DNA of 64,000 nucleotides, taken from positions 2,176,771 to 2,240,770 of the forward strand of contig JAHNZQ020000172.1 in assembly GCA_019155205.2 (NCBI GenBank), read 5' to 3'. Under the pieces are notes generated by a model that had not been told where the DNA came from, searched no databases, and saw only the letters and a list, made by a program, of their open reading frames with translations. Positions 1 to 10,021 of this stretch are shown here, piece after piece. Made by a program: the position numbers and the translations under genes. The DNA comes from Gracilaria vermiculophylla (Eukaryota; Rhodophyta; Florideophyceae; Gracilariales; Gracilariaceae). Position 1 is the first letter of the stretch; each line of letters begins with the position of its first letter.

Positions 1-126
1 AATTCCCCCGGCTCGCGACAGCGGATACCGGAGACCACCTTTAGGAATACGCGCCTTTGGAGTCACCAAAAACTCCTAACGGACGTTGTGCTTTACTACC
101 TCGACAGGAGGGCTGACAGTACCACA
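1..126 (+). repeat. LTR-L family, 3' end fragment
   Basis: This is the right-hand part of a long terminal repeat that recurs in the window (for example at 53646-54220 and 61051-61605). It ends with the family's terminal bases ACCACA at 126. The upstream part lies outside the window. No primer-binding site follows the terminus. Confidence 0.85.
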
Positions 127-293
127 TAAATTACATAAAATAAATAATAATTATACCGTCTCTCAAGGATACTGTAGCGCACGCGGGCAGAATTATGTAC
201 AACGAGGCTCAGTTAATAAAACACGAGCCCTCTTTAGGAATATCAAGCCAAAAAGCCACACCACCATATTTCCTTAGGAGCCACTGTACTACA
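127..293 (-). repeat. LTR-L family, inverted 5' part
   Basis: Read on the minus strand from 293, this begins with the family start TGTAGTACAGTGGCTCC and runs through the AATAAA-like and TTTTATT segment of the 5' half. It directly abuts the 3' terminus of the forward fragment at 126, so the two pieces form an inverted arrangement instead of one LTR. Confidence 0.8.
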
Positions 294-519
294 ATATGGA
301 CGTCCGATGGAACGATTAGACCTATGATTTGTGGGATTTGATCGAAAAGAAGATTTAGTATGACGTGAACCGCCAAGGGTGTTTTAGCAATACTGAACTT
401 GTTGTGGCCTTTTCCTTTATACTTTAGGTTTTGGTGTTGTTGTTCAAGCGATAGAGAAATCCTTTCGCAATGACTGCGGTAGAATACGGAACGTTCTCTC
501 ATTTTGAATCGCGTTTCTG
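294..519 (-). pseudogene. Tc1-like transposase N-terminal fragment (Tc1-A)
   Basis: On the minus strand the peptide between about 500 and 300 resembles the N-terminal helix-turn-helix of Tc1/mariner transposases: a polar start, then EQQHQNLKYKG, then a degenerate IAK...HVI segment. The same start is encoded at about 21480 in the better-preserved copy. A terminal-repeat-like end lies near 519. The LTR-L piece at 293 cuts the copy off before the catalytic domain. Confidence 0.55.
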
Positions 520-530
520 AGGGTTTCGTT

Positions 531-1368
531 TACCAAAAAGAATAACACGATGGGAAACAATGCTTCAAAAGCTTTTTGGGTTTTCAAAAGGAACACCATC
601 TCCTTAAAAAGCTCAAAATAAACAAAGCAGGATGCCACTGTGTGCATTGAGCACTGGAAATAAATCATTGATTGAGATTAACAACAAAGTTTTACATATT
701 GCTATTATAAGCAATAACGATCAAACAAAATTGAACATAGTACATTTCTAACAGAGCATATATTTTGCTATGAATTGAACTGTCGATGAAAAAATTACGT
801 AAAAAGCCTTTTCAGGAAAAATTGTGGACTCCAAAAGGCTTATAAATACTTTCACAAAATGTTTTATAAACGTATAGGTATTGTATCAAAAATGTACACT
901 GTTTTTCAACGAAGATAGCGTCGCCGTTTAGTAATCTAAAAGCATGAAAAACGTTACTTGCTAACTATCAATTAATGCCACGCAGTTTCTTACGCCTTAA
1001 GTTCACTTGAACTTCTTTGCAAATGAATAAGATGTACTCGTGAGAATGATTCATGGCCATTACAGGCCATCCTGAACAGGTTTTGAATAAAACAAAAGTA
1101 TTGAAAAAAGCGAGAAAACTATGAATATTTTAAGTATGGGACGGTAGAGAAACGCGATATAAAAGCGTTGAAGAAGTATTATTTAGTACACAAAAGCGAA
1201 AATAAACTACTGAAGAAGGCAAAATGAAATTTGAAAGTGAAATTTTCTATGATTATAAAACGGTTTTTTAACTTGTTTTTGAAAACTGGTATTGGTAGCA
1301 CTACAGTACTAAAAGCAATGATTTGCATCAAAATGCCAGGTGTCCGGAAGTATACTTTTGAAACAGAC
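531..1368 (+). mobile_element. Tc1-like element, left-truncated (Tc1-B)
   Basis: This stretch is a direct, diverged copy of 1780-2674, sharing many blocks such as the segment around 2540-2670. It ends with the family's right terminal repeat (core TTTTGAAACAGAC, followed by TA), and an internal repeat of that motif lies about 100 bp inside. The open frame is destroyed, but the C-terminal transposase region is recognisable by comparison with copy Tc1-C. The left end is not found. Confidence 0.6.
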
Positions 1369-1390
1369 TATACTTGGGCTGGGAAATGTA

Positions 1391-2674
1391 CAGTGCGTTT
1401 CAAAAGTATAGGCCAGTGCAAAAACGCGCCAAAATATGGAGTTTTGCCTACTGTAGCCACCCCCCCTTCGTTAAAACCCTCAAAAACGCGTTTCAAAAGT
1501 ATAGGACATTTCCAACTCGCCCGTGATTCTTTCCACATCAAGTTGCTTTCTTTCCTCAAAAAGGCATAAGATCTTAAAGTAAAAGCTAATAACACAATAT
1601 TTCAAATAGTACCTTAGATTTAGGCCATTTTTTTCATTTTTATACCAGTTTATTCAATATTTACTGTAATATAAACATAAAGTTTTATTGATAGCTTAAT
1701 AATGCTCAACTAAAACAATCAGTATAACGTTTTGCAAGAATAATGTCTTGAAAATGTGTTTTGCACTCAAAAACCCATCAAAAGAACGAATTGTTTACAA
1801 AAAATGAATAAAATGGTAATGAGAAACGCTTCAAAGTTTTTTCGGTTTATAAAACTGAACAACGTTTTCTTTTGAAAACTGCAAATAAACAAATAATGGT
1901 GCCATAGTATGCAATGAGCACTGAAAAAAAAGTCAGCTGCAAAAAGAATACATTTGAAAATGAGTAAAACTTTGATTAGGATGAACAACAGTGTTTTACA
2001 TATTGTTATCATAAGCAGCAAACATCAAATAAAATTTGAACATAGATAAGTTTTACTAGAGCTCATATAATGCTATATACTGGATTCTAGATGAAAACAA
2101 ATATATATAAAGCCTTTTTAGTAAGCATTACAGATTTAAGAAGGCTTTCAAATGGTTAACCATAACGTTTTATAAACTTTTACATATCTTATCCGAAATG
2201 TAAACTGGTTTTTCACCAAGATAGCGCCGCCGTTTAGTAGTCTATAGCAATGAAAAACGTTCATCGCTTGCTATAGACTAATGTCACGCAGATACTCACG
2301 CGTTAGATTTACTTCAACCTCTTGAAAACGAATAATCTGTACTCGTTAGAATGATTTATGGCCATTACAGGCCATTTCGAACAGGTTTTGATTAAAAGAA
2401 AAGTATTGGAAATAGCGCGAAAACTATGAATATTTTAATTATGGTAAATTAGAAAAACGCGATGCAAAAGCGTTGAATTAGTATTATTTGGTACACAAAA
2501 GCGAAAATCATCTATTGAAGAAGGCAAAATGAAGGTTGAAAGGGAAATGTCCTATGATTTTGAAACGGTTTTCTATCTTGAAGTTTTTTGAAAACCAATT
2601 TTGGTAGCACTACAGCACTAAAAACGATGATTTGCATCAAAATGCCAGGTGTCCTATACTTTTGAAACAGACTT
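1391..2674 (+). mobile_element. Tc1-like element with IR/DR ends (Tc1-C)
   Basis: The element is about 1.28 kb, a usual Tc1 length, and is flanked by TA on both sides (1389-1390 and 2675-2676). The left end reads CAGTGCGTTTCAAAAGTATA. A second copy of the GTTTCAAAAGTATAGGAC motif lies about 95 bp inside. The right end has the inverted counterpart, again doubled at about 2549 and 2652. This is the IR/DR layout known from the Sleeping Beauty group. The transposase frame is broken; the last residues before 2525 still resemble a Tc1 C-terminus. It begins only 22 bp after the end of Tc1-B. Confidence 0.7.
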
Positions 2675-2676
2675 TA

Positions 2677-4010
2677 GCATGCCTCGCAAAAAAATTGACT
2701 TTTGATGAAATGCCAGCCTTACGGCACGACTTGTGTACATGGCTCAATATCAAAAGGTGGCGCCCATTCGGATTCCTGGCCGCTTGAGTACGATTCCGTG
2801 CCACTTGTCCCCGCCCATGTCAAGTTAAAGCCAACAGGATTTGGGCCAACCTTCGGTGCAGCTCTTTTTCTGCTTTCGTGGAAAAAGGTAGATCAATACT
2901 CGCAACTGCTCGTGAACTTGGTACTCTTCGTCGAGACTGCCTCAAATTGCTTCTGGTCAAGAGGAAGTGAAAATGCTGCGTCCCATCTTTGTTGAAGCAG
3001 CACGAGTCGCCAACGGAGCATCATTGGTATTGCGCTCCCTTCCATCCTTGTATGAAGTAGTCTCTTCTATTCCTCAGCAGCTTTTCGTCATGCCCACGGA
3101 CCATCCTGTTCCTCCAGATTACATGAAGCGAAGAGGTGCAGCCGAAAAGAAAGACAGTATTGTCGAAGACGACCGTGAGACCATTGTGTTGAAGAACCCA
3201 ACAGCACCGATCTCTCCTGGATCTCAAAATCCCACAGAACCGACCTAATTTGTGTACTACTGTTCACACCGCCGCAAGCGGCCAACTCCCCAAAATTTTA
3301 TGATTTGTCAAAGGAGACACTTCTTCGCGTCTCGGATAATGGATTGGATACCGATTAATACATGGACGAGCAAAAAGTACCTTTGGCTCAAGGCATCAAT
3401 CCATGTTTCGGAAGCAATTCTAGGGCCCCTTTATAAGGCATTTCTCGAATACAATTACTCTTAAATGGTAAAGTCACGGTGTTGCGGCATGCCGTCAATT
3501 ACTCAACGAAATCATATATGTTTACGAATCAGACAATGGCCAATGTCATATCAGATATGACTTGAAGGATGTGTGAATGCATAGGGTGTGAAATGAAAAA
3601 CTCTTTAGCAGTGATGAGGAAGCCATCAAGATTCTTACAATAGAACCCACTGGGCACACATAATGCTCTTGATTGAGACAGAGAAATGTGTAAAAACATT
3701 TCCTTGCATCGCAGAAGGCACATGAAACGTTTTGCATGCCTTGGATACTGCATCTGGTTCTAAATAAAACAACTCAAGAACAAGTTCGTGCTGAGCGTGG
3801 CGCTCGCAAGGCATGCGAAGCGCCGGATCGTGTACTCGCCAGATGACCCCTTTCGCAACGCCCCACTCGAAAAGGATTGCTGTTCTACACATAACAAACC
3901 TTCCGTTCGTGACAGGGTAGTTCAACTCACAGTGCCAGAACCCGTGCACGATGGATTCGGCACTACAGAAACAGCAAGTAACCCACGTTGGATGTAACTA
4001 AACAAAGGAC
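2677..4010. other. no recognised gene
   Basis: Short open frames exist, the longest being 93 aa at 2967-3248 (+) and about 104 aa at 3635-3949 (-). Neither resembles a family I know, and there is no consistent frame. The stretch could hold the 3' UTR of the kinase gene that ends at 4011, or degraded coding DNA. Confidence 0.5.
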
Positions 4011-7000
4011 CTAAGGCACCTTGACTCGCGTAGACTCAGTAGATCGAGTGGTCTGCGAGATCTTCTTCGCCTGTGAGCGTCGGAGGAACCCGGAATCGAA
4101 AGGTCTCCATTCCGTCGCTGCTGCTTGATTGTCAGACCAGCCTTCACTTTCTGTATCTGGTGTTGCTGACGATTCTGATTCTTCCACGGCATCAAACTCC
4201 ACAGTGCTCCCCGCACGCACGGGATTGCCCTTGCCCTTTCCGCGTACTGCATAGGAAGACCTCGATAAGAAGTAGAGCGCTATTTGAAGAAGAGTTTTCA
4301 CTAGTGGAATCAAGAAGCCCGGTGCAAGCCTGAGAAGAACGCGACATCTTTTCCAAAAAGGTGACCTCCTGAAAAACAGTCTGGTTCTCTTCCGTGTGGC
4401 TACATCTGAAAGTTCACGATCCGTTGTCTGCAACGCAATACGGCGGTTCAAGTCCATGAATGAGTCGGAGAGAGTGCCATTGGCAGCACTTTGAGAAAAC
4501 GCTAGGTCGCCCGTTCCGAAAAGCTTATCTATCTTAGTGGTCCACTCTAACTCTATGCTCTTCGTTGTTTTGTTGATGATGTACTCGCGCAGGAATTTTC
4601 CCGACTTGGAAGTGATGAACTGCAAAATAAGATCTGGAGAGGGTGTTGATGTCTTTGCTATTTTGGACTCGGTGAATGCTCCCTTCTCATCGGCCTGGAC
4701 ACGCGTTATTCTCTGGGTCTGCCTTGCGCTTAATGGCAAGGGGCGAGGCTCATCATCCTTCGTACGAATTCCAAGCCCCATGGAAGAAGATTTGTCGAAA
4801 TTTAACCTCGTCGAAGCAGCTGTGGCTTCAACGTCGTGCAGAAGTTGACCCATCCTTGTCCATCTCACTCTTCCGTACGAGTCAATTACGAGCGACTCCA
4901 GCGCACGACGGAAGCGAGGGGATGGATCGGTGAGAATTTTGCGAACAACATACGGGTAAACCACTCCAAGTATACTAAATCTGGGATCTGCATTCAAGGC
5001 TAGTCCCTCCAACATCCCAAGACACCGCAGATTCGCCAAAAAGTAATCACTGAAGACGAACGGGAATCGGTTTCCAAGGGTGAGCAGCTTTCCAACAATG
5101 CCAACCAGAGTAAATCGTCGCAGTCGTTCAAGTTCACCAGCTTCATCGTCTGTGAAATCGGTGTTTGGTGGTTCCAAGGCATCACGTAGAGCTTCGGAAA
5201 GCAGCGGAAGCTCAATCTCAACATCATCGGAGCGCATGACGGCTAGTCCAACAAACGTTTCAGCCAGATAAGTGTATTCACCGTGAATCAGATGCATCAG
5301 GGCACACACCAAGGACTCCCGAACTGAAACTGGAATTTCAGAGATTAAACCAAAGTCTATGTAAGCGAGATAGCCCGATTTGGTCTTTAACACTAAGCGA
5401 AGAAAAATATAAGGAAAAGAAAAGGGCGTTAGACGCGTTGACGGTGCTCAAAAGGCAGTGGAGCTTCTTGACTTACTGTTGCCATTGTGCATGTCTGTAA
5501 AAAGTAGCAGGAGAGAGGAGACAATAGATAAGCGAGACAACACCTTGAGCTGTTAGTTGACGCTTCAAACGGCATAGTTCACGTTGAAGTTGCTAGGGGT
5601 TTCTCTATGGTGGACGTACCAGCATGCATGTAGCCCTTGTCCAAGAGCTGCATCAGCGCAAATCGAATGCCGTTCTCCACCAATGCTATGTCTTCAGGCT
5701 TGACCTTTGCTTCGTCATCTATCAACTTGACTCCCTCGACCCATTCTGTAACAAGCACGCGACGTGAAGAGTACTGCTGGAACACCCTTGGTAGATAAAT
5801 GCCTTCGACATCACCGTATACCTTTCTAAAATTTGTCATGTTTCTCAACTCGTTTGTATAGTCAAGTTCCTCAAATAAACGACTGGCATACTCATCGACA
5901 GCAGCAGTGAAATCGGTTCGGCTTCTCAGCAAGAAGTTGGCCACAGAGGCGAAATACCTCACAATGTAACAGTCCATGGCAATTTGCTCAGCCACTTCCG
6001 GTCTCTGGACCTTTACCGCGACATCGACTCCCTCCACCTTCGCCTTGAAAACCATGCCGAGACTAGCGCCCGCCACGGGATTGAGAGAAATGTCATCAAA
6101 AATATGATCGGGAGTGGCTCCCAATTCCTCCTCAATGAGTTGATAAGCGCGTACGATGGGGAAAAATGGCATAACATCGTCTTGCAACTTTTGCAACTCT
6201 TTGATAACCTGGGTGGTGAACAAATCCTGTCTGGTGGCAGCGGCCTGGCCAAACTTGATGACGGCTGGCCCCAAGCGGGTCATGGCCTCCCTCAAGTGCA
6301 TGGCCCACTGCTTTTCGCGCACTTGGTGGCGCTCATTCTGCTGCTTCTCCGAGAGAGTGCCGAGACGCACGCGGCGCTTATCGAGCACGTGCAGAGCGCG
6401 GTCGCGTGCCAGTTCGAAGGACAGCCAACCGATCTCTCGGAAAAACAGAATCATGCGGCGGAGAACCTTGTCTGGGCGGATGCTAAAGTACAGGTTGAGC
6501 ACCTTGGGGTCGTACACAATGGGGAGCTTGGTGCGCAAACTCTCGCGTTCTGAGATGGCCATGGCAATGGCACAGTAACCGGCCACAAAGCCAGTGACGC
6601 CCGCGCGCGCCAGATACACTTTGGCCATTCGCTCGACGTCGTTGGGGCGACCCACCATGGTGACACGGGCGTAGTCATCCGGAGTGGCCGTGGTGAAACG
6701 GGCGGCCTCCGCCTGCAAATCCTCGACGGGTGTTAGTTCGGAGCCATCTTCCTCAAAGCCGAAGCGCTCGTCCGGCGGGCGCATCCAGTCCAGAATGGCC
6801 TCAGAATCGCGGTGGGTGGCACCCGGCGCGAGCTCGGTGTCCAGCATGGGCTCGGCGCGCGCGGCGGCGGCGGCGGTGACGGCGGCGGCGGCGGCACCCA
6901 CGGCGGCGACTAGTAGCCCGCGAGCAGCGGCGGCGGGACGAGGGCGCTTCCGGCACGCGGCGGGGTGCGCGGCGGCGGCGCACGCGCGGGCGCACGCGCG

Positions 7001-7057
7001 GGCGCACGCGCGACGCGGCAGCGGGGGCGCGAAGGCGGCGCGGCCGGGCGCAAACAT
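4011..7057 (-). CDS. ABC1/ADCK-like atypical protein kinase, probably plastid-targeted
   Basis: Three exons join in frame: 7057-5620, an 18-nt micro-exon at 5494-5477, and 5392-4011. Together they give 945 residues. Introns are 125 and 84 nt with GTACGT/CAG and GTAAGT/TAG borders. ABC1 hallmarks appear in order: KFGQ at about 268-271, the Ala-rich loop GASLGMVF near 330-337, the nucleotide-site Lys in VAVKVQRP near 349, EELDYTNE near 396-403, the catalytic loop HADMHNGN at 478-485 and the metal-site DFG at 498-500. Families usually have DPHPGN, so two prolines and their neighbours differ but Asp and Asn are kept. The start at 7057 was chosen because it follows GCC and opens an Arg/Ala-rich presequence; an upstream ATG at 7243 would overlap the neighbouring promoter. 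Family members act in quinone and prenyl-lipid metabolism in plastids and mitochondria. Plastid location is inference from the leader. A C-terminal extension carries a hydrophobic stretch (LIPLVKTLLQIALYFL). Confidence 0.92.
5477..5494 (-). other. 18-nt micro-exon of the ABC1 kinase gene
   Basis: On the minus strand ACAG precedes and GTAAGT follows an 18-base exon. It supplies the last two bases of an Asp codon, five codons, and the first base of Met, together encoding the catalytic loop D-M-H-N-G-N. Without it, exon 1 (phase 1) would still join exon 3 in frame but would lose six residues including the catalytic Asp and Asn. Confidence 0.88.
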
Positions 7058-7306
7058 GGCGGGGCGCAGCGCGGCGCGGCGAGCGCGGCGGGCGCGACGG
7101 GCACTGGCGATGAAAGCGCGCACACGGAGATTGCGCTGCAAGAGCGGCACGAAGCCCGTGCGGCAGAGCCACGGCGCGCTGCGAGCGACGCGTGGACACG
7201 TGCGGCGCGCAGTCAGCCGCGGCCAGCGCACACAAAGCTGCACCGCGCGGTGCGTGCGAGCAGCGGGCGCTCGCGGGCGCTAGCCCGTCGCTGCCCGCGC
7301 GCCGCC
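7058..7306. promoter_or_regulatory. divergent promoter region
   Basis: 249 bases separate the head-to-head start codons of the kinase (minus) and the 162-aa protein (plus). The stretch is strongly GC- and CpG-rich with no obvious TATA box, suggesting a shared bidirectional core promoter. Both start codons sit after GCC-rich sequence, and the plus-strand one is a perfect GCCGCCATGG context. Confidence 0.6.
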
Positions 7307-7795
7307 ATGGCCGACGAAGAGGAGTACGCGTCGCCGTTCGAGCCCGAGAGCATCCCCCCCTCTAAGTCCGGCTCGCTGCGCTCCTACTGCGTGTCTCCCA
7401 CCAACGGCCGGCTCGAATGGATCCAGGCCAGGATCCGCCGCCACCACCTCAACAACGGCTCCACTCTCGCCGCGTCCATCGCTGACTTTCTTCTCGCCGG
7501 CGACAAGAACCCCTTCGACAAGCCCGCTCTCATCGTGCACCAGTCCATTGGCGGCGTCGGCGACGAGGTCTACAACGCCTTTCTCGAGGGCCGCTCATTC
7601 GATCGCGAGACCTACGACAACGAGGTCGAGAGTACCGTGTACTATGCCCTCAAAGACGCCGATGATCAAGCCGAGGCCGTCGTCACTGTCAAGTTTATCT
7701 TTCGCGATGACGTCGTCACCAGACCGTACAAACTCGCGTACCAGGTGCAACTTCCGAACGGCGACATCATAGAGAACGAACTCGTCAACGTGTAG
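7307..7795 (+). CDS. unrecognised 162-aa acidic protein
   Basis: I do not recognise a family. The start has an ideal GCCGCCATGG context and codons are strongly GC-ending like the flanking genes, so the gene is probably real. The protein begins with an acidic MADEEEY segment, has no signal peptide or membrane span, and its second half alternates charged and hydrophobic residues (VVTVKFIFRDDVV, KLAYQVQLPNGDII), suggesting a compact alpha/beta fold. The segment from about 35 to 80 looks helical. It is transcribed divergently from the kinase, and the next gene starts 173 bp after its stop in the same direction. No intron is needed. A longer upstream reading frame exists but runs through the promoter and is not preferred. 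Confidence 0.75.
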   Translation: MADEEEYASPFEPESIPPSKSGSLRSYCVSPTNGRLEWIQARIRRHHLNNGSTLAASIADFLLAGDKNPFDKPALIVHQSIGGVGDEVYNAFLEGRSFDRETYDNEVESTVYYALKDADDQAEAVVTVKFIFRDDVVTRPYKLAYQVQLPNGDIIENELVNV

Positions 7796-7968
7796 CCACT
7801 CACTAAATTTTTGACTTCTTACTCCCCTTCTTCCTGGCCCAGACGCCCACCAAAGCTCGTCGTCGCCATCCCTACGCCGTTTCCGCTCTCCAACAACTGC
7901 GCCACTCACCATGACTGCCTCTGCCTTCCTACCGCGCGCCCTCCCCGTCATCCACTGCGACATCCACC

Positions 7969-9423
7969 ATGTCCGCATCGAACAAGCCAGCAACAAAGCC
8001 CAATTTGCAACTCACCTCTTCCTTCGTATCCGCCCTCATCATCGTCGCCCTCTTCCCTTATCCTTCCACCGTGCTCAACAAATCGCTGTTCAGCCTTGAC
8101 ACGCCGCCCCAAAGACGCAAACTGCAGCTCCCTTACGCGCGCACATGCTCGCCGTCCGCGCGCGCCCACTTCCAGACCAGATTCTCTCGCCCCCAGCGCC
8201 CTCTGCTACCGCTGCGTGCCCCAAACATCAGCCAGTCGCGAAACCGCGTTTTCATGTCGTCGCTCCCGCTTGAAGTGGGCGACGGACTGGGGCACCGAAC
8301 TTGCCTCATCAACTACGAGCTGTTTATGGCAGTCTCGCTCGGTCTCAGCTACAGCCATCGCGTCAGCACGTACGGTTCGCTCAGCACAACCGACGCGCTA
8401 GCCGTGGAAAAGCTGTTTGGGTGGGGTGACGGCGAGCAAAAACGGCATGACGTGCTCGAACAAGGCTGTCTGCGCATTGCAACCGTGAACGACAGCTGCG
8501 AAATCGCCGCGCCGAACGTCGTGTGCCGGCGCGTGAAGCCGCCACGCAAGGGCGGCGCGTTCGACCAGAGCGTGATCATTCCCGACAACGTCGCCGACTG
8601 TGTGTTGCTCAACGGCATGCACGCCGAGCAACAGTGCGCCTCGTTGTTTCGCAGTTTCGTCTCTGCGTACAGTGAGCCCAACACGCTGTTTCAGATGCGC
8701 CCCAACCGGTGCTTTCGCGAGTATTTGTACACGAACTTCAGTCGCACACGCGATTGGTTCGCGCACAAGTATTGGAAGCGCGCCGCATCGGTGGACAGTG
8801 CATTGGAGAGCTCGAGATTGCACATTGCGATGCATGTGCGTCGCGGTGACTTTTTTAACTACACACACCGCGTTCTAGTGCCGGACGCGACGTACGTGGA
8901 CGTGGCCGGGCGCGTGCGCATGGCGCTGGATGACATCTTAGGCTCGGAGGCGGCGCTGACGGTTCACATGTTCTCCGAGGGCGTCTCAGCCAAGGGCGAA
9001 CGAGTGAAGGACAATCACGACACCGCCAGAATGGACAAGCTGTACGTGGACGAGTTGGGGCACATTCGAGACGAAGGACACTGGCAGCGACTATTCGGCG
9101 AGCATCGGCGATGGAGAGGACGTGCCAATGTGAAGATCGAGACGCACATCGCGACGGACACGGTCTCGGCGGTGCGAATTATGCTGGCGTGCGACTTTTT
9201 CATCGGCAGCATCTCCGGGCTGTCCATGCAGGTGGTGCGACACATGGGCAGAGGGCTGATGCTTCTGCCGCTGCACGAGAGCGAGGTGCTGGATGAAGAA
9301 CACCTGGTAACGTTTGACTATGCGCGACACGGCTTTGACAGCTTTTTACTAGAAGACGATCTGTACAACATGGTGAGTAAGACTGTGAGACGCAACCGAC
9401 TGGGGTGCGCGGGACGGCGGTAA
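7969..9423 (+). CDS. fucosyltransferase-like type II membrane glycosyltransferase
   Basis: The 484-aa protein has a short cytosolic N-terminus, one membrane span at about 15-31 (LTSSFVSALIIVALFPY) and a luminal catalytic region, the layout of Golgi glycosyltransferases. Motifs of the GT11/GT23/O-fucosyltransferase fold are visible: a glycine-rich DGLGHR at about 105-110, HVRRGDFF at 289-296 (the conserved HxRRxD donor-binding motif) and ACDFFIGSISGLSMQV at about 407-422, corresponding to the C-terminal Ser-rich motif. The donor is therefore likely GDP-fucose, with acceptor unknown. The start ATG follows CCACC. It is intron-free. The DNA has very high GC at third positions. The assignment to a specific GT family is uncertain. 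Confidence 0.8.
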   Translation: MSASNKPATKPNLQLTSSFVSALIIVALFPYPSTVLNKSLFSLDTPPQRRKLQLPYARTCSPSARAHFQTRFSRPQRPLLPLRAPNISQSRNRVFMSSLPLEVGDGLGHRTCLINYELFMAVSLGLSYSHRVSTYGSLSTTDALAVEKLFGWGDGEQKRHDVLEQGCLRIATVNDSCEIAAPNVVCRRVKPPRKGGAFDQSVIIPDNVADCVLLNGMHAEQQCASLFRSFVSAYSEPNTLFQMRPNRCFREYLYTNFSRTRDWFAHKYWKRAASVDSALESSRLHIAMHVRRGDFFNYTHRVLVPDATYVDVAGRVRMALDDILGSEAALTVHMFSEGVSAKGERVKDNHDTARMDKLYVDELGHIRDEGHWQRLFGEHRRWRGRANVKIETHIATDTVSAVRIMLACDFFIGSISGLSMQVVRHMGRGLMLLPLHESEVLDEEHLVTFDYARHGFDSFLLEDDLYNMVSKTVRRNRLGCAGRR

Positions 9424-9493
9424 GGCTAGAACAAGGGTTTATGAACAAAACTGTAACCGAGTTAGTGACGCTGCGACGTGAGCGGGAGGCGAG

Positions 9494-10021
9494 TTAGGCC
9501 AAGGTATGATATCGGGGGCGAGCGGAAGGATATCCATGCGGCGCAGGTTGGGAAGGAGGCGGCGGCGGCGGTGGCGGCCTGTTGGGTGGTGGCATGGGGG
9601 CGAAATGGGGCGCGTAGCGGCCGTTTGGCGCAGCCATCGGGCGCGGATGGTGTGGCTGCGGCAGAGGCGCCAAGAAGGCGTGGAACGACGAGGGCTGGTG
9701 TGGCTGCTGAGACGGCACGTATGTGTCGTGCGCAGGAGCGACGCAGCCCGCCGGCAGATGAATGTGTGGCGGCGTCGGTGGGATGTACAGTGCCGGCACT
9801 GGAGGCGGAGGCAGCGGGCGCGTGGGCACTGGTAGAAAGGGGGCAACAGTGGCGGCAGGATGGGGAAAGACGGCGTGGGGTGGGAAGCGCGGCGGCAGCG
9901 ACGGTGGTGGCGGTGGCGGCGGCGGTGGCGGCGGCGGCGGCGGCATTAACGGTGGAGGTGAGGGCGGCGGCGCGGAGGCGTACAGCATAGGGTCATCGTA
10001 CGGGGACGGACTCATCGACAT
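9494..10021 (-). CDS. proline-rich protein, 175 aa
   Basis: The reading frame encodes about 45% proline in its first third, including a run of 14 prolines, then PHxP, HPAA and PxPPPNRP repeats, with Tyr and His but almost no acidic residues after the start. It has A at -3 of the ATG. There is no signal peptide or membrane span. It lies tail-to-tail with the fucosyltransferase-like gene, 70 bp apart. It may be a disordered or wall-associated protein, or the last exon of a longer gene. The opposite strand also has long glycine/arginine frames, which I regard as shadows of GC-rich DNA. Confidence 0.5.
   Translation of the reverse strand: MSMSPSPYDDPMLYASAPPPSPPPLMPPPPPPPPPPPPPPSLPPRFPPHAVFPHPAATVAPFLPVPTRPLPPPPVPALYIPPTPPHIHLPAGCVAPAHDTYVPSQQPHQPSSFHAFLAPLPQPHHPRPMAAPNGRYAPHFAPMPPPNRPPPPPPPPSQPAPHGYPSARPRYHTLA

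Noticed and set aside
2967..3248. 93-aa plus-strand frame as a gene
   Set aside because: No recognisable similarity, weak start context and competing frames on both strands; left as unassigned.
6965..7306. Long plus-strand reading frame extending upstream of the 162-aa gene
   Set aside because: It is open only because the DNA is GC-rich; it covers the promoter and the opposite-strand kinase start, and the ATG at 7307 has a perfect start context.
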